From an uncultured bacterium (GTDB taxonomy: Bacteria > Verrucomicrobiota > Kiritimatiellia > RFP12 > UBA1067): a stretch of 10,918 bases of DNA. Below the pieces are notes generated by a model. It worked only from the letters and a program-made list of their open reading frames with translations, was not told where the DNA came from and made no database searches. The stretch spans positions 1 to 10,918 of the forward strand of contig CACYEO010000109.1 in the NCBI GenBank assembly GCA_902773475.1, given 5' to 3'. Shown in pieces: positions 7,383-10,918 of the stretch. Every line of letters starts with the position of its first letter. Position 1 is the first letter of the stretch. The translations under genes were made by a program, and so were the position numbers.

Positions 7383-9230
7383 TCACTCTTTCGATTCGGC
7401 CGCCGCAGGCTGCTCCTGCGGGTCTGCGGAAGAATCGCCGTCCGCCGGCGCGGCGGGTTCCTCCGGCTTGTAGGCGGCGAGATTCGCACGCGCCCACGCG
7501 GGGACGATGAAAGACGCGATGTCATGTTTAAGCATGGCCGCGATTTCGCGGCGGAGGTTTTCGTCCGCCTCGCGCGCGCCGTTGCGTTCGCGCGCCACCA
7601 TGATCGTGTATTTCACATCGCCGTTGCGCTGCCATTCCGGCTTCGAAAACGCGCCGGGGGAGAGCTTGAGAAGTCCTGCGTCGCGGCGGAGGTTCGAGGA
7701 AATCTGATTGCGCATGTAGTTCGACCACATCAGCTGGTTTTCAAGCTGCTCGCGGCTTTCCGCCATGCTGCGCGCGCGCATGTCCTGCTCGTCGATTTCG
7801 GCAAGCCGCTTCATCGCGCCCGCGCGGGCCTCTATCATGCAGTAGCGGCGCACGGGGGAAAGGGTCGCACCGGCGACTGCGCGCTTGTTGGTCGTGTCGA
7901 GCGGGATTTTCGCAAGTTCGGCCGCGAGTCCGGCCTCGCGTTCTTCGATGTATTTGCGGAAAGCGGAATTGCGCGCGTCGACGTCGGCAAGTTTTTTGAA
8001 CTCCTCGATCTTCGCGGCTTCTTCGCAGGAAGGGAGCCTGGAAGCTTCGCGCGCGGCGGAATCCGCTATCCACGTGGCCTCCACAAGATACACGCCGTTC
8101 GTGCCGCCGACTATAGCGCAATAGGGGAATTCGGCGCACTCGCCGGCGTCCGCAGGCAGCTGCATGATCGTCTCTGCCGCGCCGGAGGCTCCGGGGAAAG
8201 CCTTGGACAGCTCGGAGCGGGTGGCGACGAATCCCGCGCACTGCGAGGAAGCCACCCACGGGCTGAACGCTGGCTTCGCCTTGTTGGCCTTGGCGACCTG
8301 GTCGAGATACGTGGGCTTGCCGGCCTCGGGGACGACTCCGTAAAGCTCGAGCGTTCCATTGTCGAGTTCCTCGCGGAGCGCCCTGAGCGCGCCTTCGGCG
8401 GCGAGTGCGGCGGTTATCTCGCCGCGCACTTCGTCGACCGCCTTGTAGACGGTCTGCGTGGGGGTGGGATGCGTGACGAATTTCTCGTCCTTGTGCTCGC
8501 TGTAGTAGCCGGCCACATCGTCTTCCGTGACCAGCTTCTCCGCGGCGGCGAGGCGGTCTTTCGTCATCGCGTCCACGAATATCCAGCGGGCGCGGCGGCG
8601 TTCGGGCAGGACCAGGCTGTTCGTGTTGGCGGCGTAGAACGCCGGGAAGTCGGCCTTGACGTCCTTGAACTTGTTCGTGAACGTGATTTCGCGCACGGCG
8701 ACGTCGCTCGTCCAGTCCTGGATCGCGCGCAGTGTCTCCGGCGCGGAGGGGATGGCCGCGGACGCGGCGAGGTTCTCAAGTTTGCGGGCGATCAGCGCAT
8801 GGCGCAGAAACATTTCGTACTGGCTTGCGGACGCCCCGATCGTGGCGAGGTAGCGGTTGTAGGTTTCGCGGTCGGTGAAGCCTTGCGCCGCGAGCATGGA
8901 GCGCACCTCGGCGTCCGTGGCCGTGATTCCGTCGAGTTTGGCGGTTTCAAGCTGCGCCATCGTATTCCACGCATAGTTGGTCGCAACGTCGTATGGGACG
9001 TCAGCGCCGGTGAGCCTGCCTGCCGCGGCGAGTGACGCCTCGCGCTGGAGATGCTCGAAAAGTTCGCGATTGAGGGGTTTTCCGGCGAACTCGTTCTCCG
9101 TGGCCCCGGAACTGCTTTTACGGATGTCGGGCGCAAGGAAGTCAAGCGCGAACAAGGCTGAAATCGCGATGGCGAAAACGCCCCAGACCCATTTGTTGCG
9201 GATAAGGCGGTTGAACTGGTGGATTACCAT
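7383..9230 (-). CDS. Membrane-anchored SurA/PpiD-like protein without a visible parvulin domain
   Basis: PpiD and SurA are periplasmic chaperone/prolyl isomerases that help outer-membrane and secreted proteins fold. This 615-residue protein has the PpiD layout at its start: a short cytoplasmic Lys/Arg-containing lead, one membrane segment (about 14-33), then a large domain facing the periplasm. Residues about 45-170 are helical and resemble the SurA N-terminal chaperone domain (paired helices with FAGKPLNRELFEHLQRE and a MLAAQGFTDRETYNRYLATIG-type segment). A parvulin rotamase domain would follow, but I see none of its Gly-Gly/Pro motifs in 250-400. The remainder is helical and charged, with an acidic Pro/Ala tail (about 588-615). 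It starts at ATG 9230 with no strong ribosome binding site, 51 nt after the FecR-like gene. Chaperone function is inferred from layout and weak similarity. Confidence 0.65.
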   Translation of the reverse strand: MVIHQFNRLIRNKWVWGVFAIAISALFALDFLAPDIRKSSSGATENEFAGKPLNRELFEHLQREASLAAAGRLTGADVPYDVATNYAWNTMAQLETAKLDGITATDAEVRSMLAAQGFTDRETYNRYLATIGASASQYEMFLRHALIARKLENLAASAAIPSAPETLRAIQDWTSDVAVREITFTNKFKDVKADFPAFYAANTNSLVLPERRRARWIFVDAMTKDRLAAAEKLVTEDDVAGYYSEHKDEKFVTHPTPTQTVYKAVDEVRGEITAALAAEGALRALREELDNGTLELYGVVPEAGKPTYLDQVAKANKAKPAFSPWVASSQCAGFVATRSELSKAFPGASGAAETIMQLPADAGECAEFPYCAIVGGTNGVYLVEATWIADSAAREASRLPSCEEAAKIEEFKKLADVDARNSAFRKYIEEREAGLAAELAKIPLDTTNKRAVAGATLSPVRRYCMIEARAGAMKRLAEIDEQDMRARSMAESREQLENQLMWSNYMRNQISSNLRRDAGLLKLSPGAFSKPEWQRNGDVKYTIMVARERNGAREADENLRREIAAMLKHDIASFIVPAWARANLAAYKPEEPAAPADGDSSADPQEQPAAAESKE

Positions 9231-9281
9231 TTTATTCTGCTTTCGTGTTTCTCGGTTTTCGGGGTTTGTTTGTACTGGGAA

Positions 9282-10478
9282 TCAGAAATCGAGCGGAGCC
9301 TCTTCCACCGGCGCGGGCTGCTCTGCGGGCTGTGCGGCGGGTTCCGGCGCGCCGAAGACCTGGTCGGCGGCGGCGCCGGGATCCTGCTGCGCGCCGGGGC
9401 GCGGGATGGCGGGCACGTCGATTTCCTGCACCGCGGCGGCCTCGCCGGCCTTGAGGGCGTCTTTGTCCTTCTGCTGCACCACAAGTTCCCCGGTGTTTAT
9501 GTTGTAGCGCTCCTCGGCGAAGGCGCAGCGGTTCTTGAGCGTGCCGGAAGAGTCGAATGTCATCGTGCACACGATGAACCGTTCGCTTTCGGGAATCCTC
9601 GTGCGGTGGATCTTTATGATGTTCCGGGGAGAGAATTCGTACTCAAGCGTTTTGAGGACGTCCTTGTTTTCGCCGGTGGCGGTGTCGAGCACGCGTTCGG
9701 TTCCCTGGTCGAGGGATACGATGAATATGCCGCCAGTGCCCCGCAGCGAAGTGAAGAGATTGCCGTTCAAAGTCCTGGCTACAAGGCTGTTGGCCGCACG
9801 CATCACGGGAATCTTGAAGTGCAGGCCCTCCATGCGCATCGAACCGGTCACCACCCGCACTTCAACGCTTTCCCCGTCGGCGAGCGGCGTGCGGTCGAAG
9901 CGGCTTTCGCCGTTTACATTCTTGCAGATGAAACCGTCTGCGGCCACGCGGAACACGTCGTTCGTGAAAGTGGGCGGCAGGCGCAGGGATATTTCGCCGC
10001 GGACGAGCCGCACCGTGCGCGTCTCGTCGCCTATGGGCGACTCGATCGTGGCGAACTCGGCGGAATTGGAAATCGACAGGCGCGGTTCCGCGCCCAAAGC
10101 GAAAAGCGCGGAGGACGGACGCGGATTGTTGCGGACCGGACCGCAGCGGAACGACGAGCCGAGCGGATAGTACCGGTTCTCCTCGATGGGCTTCCAGTCT
10201 TCGCCGGGCAGACGCACGTCCACGTTTCCTACGGCGCGCAGGCACCGCAGCGTGGAAGTGTAGAAGTTCTTGGCGGGGCGGAGGCCGGGGATGAAGGGGA
10301 GTTCCTCAAGGCCGGCGGCGGGCTGTCCTGCGTCGGCGGCAGGCTGTCCACCCGGTTCGGCGGCGTTCACGGCTTCGTCTGCGGAGGCCTCCTGCTCCTG
10401 CGCCGCCGCGGGCAGTGCACAGCAAAGCAGCGCAATCGCGAAAGCGGTTGCGGCGCGGAATATCGGTTTTTTGCACAT
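9282..10478 (-). CDS. Secreted FecR-domain-like protein
   Basis: Residues 1-26 form a signal peptide (KK, hydrophobic core to CCAL, likely cut after PAAA), so the protein is exported; the cysteines do not fit a convincing lipobox. A linker rich in Ala, Glu, Gln and Pro (27-60) follows. Residues about 80-215 read like a FecR-type beta domain: VGNVDVRLPGEDWKPI, YPLGSSFRCG, LFALGAEPRLSISNSAEF, then TVRLVRGEISLRL and FRVAADGF, the order seen when such domains sense or scaffold in the periplasm. Residues 215-345 are more strand-rich sequence I do not recognise. The tail (350-398) is Pro/Ala/Gln/Glu-rich and probably disordered. ATG 10478 has GGAGGG eight nt upstream and a near-consensus promoter, so it heads the operon. 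No sigma factor or TonB receptor is adjacent, so a classical Fec signalling role is unlikely. Specific function unknown. Confidence 0.7.
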   Translation of the reverse strand: MCKKPIFRAATAFAIALLCCALPAAAQEQEASADEAVNAAEPGGQPAADAGQPAAGLEELPFIPGLRPAKNFYTSTLRCLRAVGNVDVRLPGEDWKPIEENRYYPLGSSFRCGPVRNNPRPSSALFALGAEPRLSISNSAEFATIESPIGDETRTVRLVRGEISLRLPPTFTNDVFRVAADGFICKNVNGESRFDRTPLADGESVEVRVVTGSMRMEGLHFKIPVMRAANSLVARTLNGNLFTSLRGTGGIFIVSLDQGTERVLDTATGENKDVLKTLEYEFSPRNIIKIHRTRIPESERFIVCTMTFDSSGTLKNRCAFAEERYNINTGELVVQQKDKDALKAGEAAAVQEIDVPAIPRPGAQQDPGAAADQVFGAPEPAAQPAEQPAPVEEAPLDF

Positions 10479-10486
10479 AAAGTCTG

Positions 10487-10492
10487 CCCTCC
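10487..10492 (-). promoter_or_regulatory. Strong ribosome binding site of the FecR-like gene
   Basis: GGAGGG on the minus strand lies eight nt before ATG 10478 and is the best Shine-Dalgarno match in the window, fixing this start. Confidence 0.7.
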
Positions 10493-10511
10493 GTGAAAAC
10501 GGTGAGCGGAA

Positions 10512-10541
10512 ATGATACTACGAAACGCCCTTGGAAGTCAA
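10512..10541 (-). promoter_or_regulatory. Sigma70-type promoter of the six-gene operon
   Basis: On the minus strand TTGACT (10536-10541) and TATCAT (10512-10517) are separated by 18 nt; each differs from consensus at one position. Transcription would start near 10505, leaving a leader of about 27 nt with the strong ribosome binding site. No other good promoter was seen between the closely spaced genes down to 4777, so this probably drives the whole operon. Confidence 0.65.
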
Positions 10542-10688
10542 GTGCGGCAAAGCGCGCGATTTTGATCCGGACGCATCTGCGTAATTCACCGCACAGCTTT
10601 TTGATGACGGGAAACAACTATTTGAAACAACTTTCCTTTGGTGCGCGCTCGCGGGGCCTTGCGGATGCTTCGCAGTTCGCATACCTCT
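10542..10688. other. Intergenic stretch without a supported gene
   Basis: Between the operon promoter and the truncated transporter ORF I find no protein with family features. It contains the repeat arm at 10610-10636, a short inverted repeat ACGCA/TGCGT at 10570-10581 and another, TGCG/CGCA, around 10660-10674. A 54-codon minus-strand ORF (10518-10682) runs through it but ends inside the promoter and has no usable ribosome binding site. Confidence 0.5.
10610..10636. repeat. Arm A of an inverted GTTGTTTCC repeat cluster
   Basis: GGAAACAAC (10610-10618) and GAAACAAC (10624-10631) occur as two direct copies followed by TTTCC. They are the reverse complement of the units in arm B at 10695-10724, about 60 nt away, so the two arms could pair or be the ends of a small element. 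Confidence 0.55.
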
Positions 10689-10826
10689 CTAAAAGTTGTT
10701 TTTCCAGTTGTTCCGGTTGTTTCCAATCTCAAACCGCTTGGGTAAAAACCGCAGAAGCGCCTTTGACGCCGGTATGTTGATGGCGTAGAAAACCGCCGCC
10801 AGAAGTGCATAGAGTATGGCTTTCAT
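10689..10826 (-). pseudogene. Truncated 5' end of an EamA/DMT-family transporter gene
   Basis: A 45-codon ORF begins at ATG 10826 with MKAILYALLAAVFYAINIP and continues ASKALLRFLP. To my recognition this is the typical first membrane helix of EamA (drug/metabolite transporter) proteins, which normally run to about 290-300 residues with ten helices. After Pro29 (near 10740) the match stops and the frame reads a short basic, Asn-rich tail (GNNRNNWKNN at 35-44) encoded by the GTTGTTTCC repeat cluster, then TAG at 10689. No continuation of a transporter is visible in any frame downstream, where the next gene is the unrelated FecR-like one. The fragment is therefore most likely a remnant left by a deletion or insertion at the repeats. 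A small expressed single-helix peptide cannot be excluded. An upstream open frame in the minus direction ends in TGA overlapping this ATG. Confidence 0.6.
10695..10724. repeat. Arm B: three tandem GTTGTT(T)CC units
   Basis: On the plus strand GTTGTTTTTCC (10695-10705), GTTGTTCC (10707-10714) and GTTGTTTCC (10716-10724) follow one another with one base between. The units are inverted relative to arm A. The cluster sits where the transporter homology of 10689-10826 breaks off. Confidence 0.6.
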
Positions 10827-10828
10827 CC

Positions 10829-10857
10829 GGTTGCCGTCACTTGCGCAAAATGCAACC
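10829..10857. promoter_or_regulatory. Inverted repeat directly before the transporter remnant start
   Basis: GGTTGC (10829-10834) and GCAACC (10852-10857) are perfect 6-bp inverted arms with 17 nt between, and the interior holds the palindrome TTGCGCAA (10841-10848). It ends two nt before the ATG at 10826. It may be an operator or an RNA hairpin over the initiation region, or it may overlap the end of an upstream gene; no known regulator site was recognised. Confidence 0.35.
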
Positions 10858-10918
10858 ATACAGACTGTGCCCTAACCATGATTCTTCTTGCGGATGGTGA
10901 AGTGTCAAACTTCTCACC

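Noticed and set aside
7382..7525. 48-codon upstream extension of dUTPase
   Set aside because: It overlaps the 3' end of the SurA-like gene in another frame, reads as Arg/Ser/Pro-rich sequence, and dUTPase motif I is correctly placed from ATG 7381.
7143..9035. Plus-strand ORF of 630 codons, longer than the gene opposite
   Set aside because: It spans dut and the SurA-like gene on the other strand. The minus frames have recognisable domains, a membrane anchor and operon spacing; this one has none.
9219..10496. Plus-strand ORF of 425 codons
   Set aside because: It is antisense to the FecR-like gene, which has a signal peptide, strong ribosome binding site and promoter.
10518..10682. 54-codon minus-strand ORF in the region before the operon
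   Set aside because: Its stop lies in the promoter, its AGAGG is only one nt from the ATG, and the protein has no recognisable features.
10896..10918. Imperfect inverted repeat at the window edge (GGTGA ... TCACC)
   Set aside because: It has only five perfect outer base pairs with mismatched or bulged interior and is cut by the window end, so its role cannot be judged.
10878..10918. Plus-strand ATG at 10878 with a frame open to the window edge
   Set aside because: It has only 13 codons visible and no ribosome binding site, so it is not supportable as a gene.

Overview
The window is GC-rich chromosomal DNA of a bacterium. Every gene I can support reads on the minus strand, so the order below runs from high to low coordinates. 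The gene set is a Gram-negative type envelope protein pair, core housekeeping enzymes and a secreted plant-glycan type glycosidase. Together with a UbiA-like enzyme of a type I associate with PVC-group genomes, it suggests a member of the Verrucomicrobiota/Kiritimatiellota/Lentisphaerota group, possibly gut- or biomass-associated. That placement is inference; no rRNA or other phylogenetic marker was compared.

Region 1 (10918 to about 10542) has no intact gene. It holds a 45-codon ORF (10689-10826) whose first ~29 residues look like the N-terminus of an EamA/DMT-family transporter and whose remainder is unrelated low-complexity sequence. Next to it is a cluster of GTTGTTTCC-like repeats in two inverted arms (10610-10636 and 10695-10724). 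An inverted repeat (10829-10857) lies directly in front of the remnant's ATG.

Region 2 (10541-4777) looks like one six-gene operon behind a good sigma70-type promoter (TTGACT-18-TATCAT). The order is a secreted FecR-like protein, a membrane-anchored SurA/PpiD-like protein without a visible parvulin domain, dUTPase (dut), an EboC-like UbiA prenyltransferase, peptide deformylase (def), and an unrecognised 187-residue membrane-anchored protein. Intergenic gaps are 51, 1, 3, 13 and 0 nt, so the last five are probably translationally coupled. The operon mixes envelope biogenesis, nucleotide hygiene, protein maturation and prenyl transfer.

Region 3 (4686-993) is a two-gene DNA-topology/chromosome operon with its own promoter (TTGCAA-17-TAAGAT). 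It carries topA, then 19 nt later a XerC/XerD-type tyrosine recombinase starting at GTG. TopA has all catalytic motifs but no zinc-finger cysteines. Its C-terminus instead carries three diverged copies of a ~65-75-residue helical module and a Lys/Arg/Pro tail, which is the most unusual protein architecture in the window.

Region 4 (957-1) has a third promoter (TTGCGC-17-TAAAAT) and the first 300 codons of a secreted GH127 (DUF1680, beta-L-arabinofuranosidase-type) glycosidase cut by the window edge.

I see no tRNA, rRNA, CRISPR array, complete transposon or prophage gene. The long plus-strand ORFs are antisense shadows caused by high GC at third codon positions.
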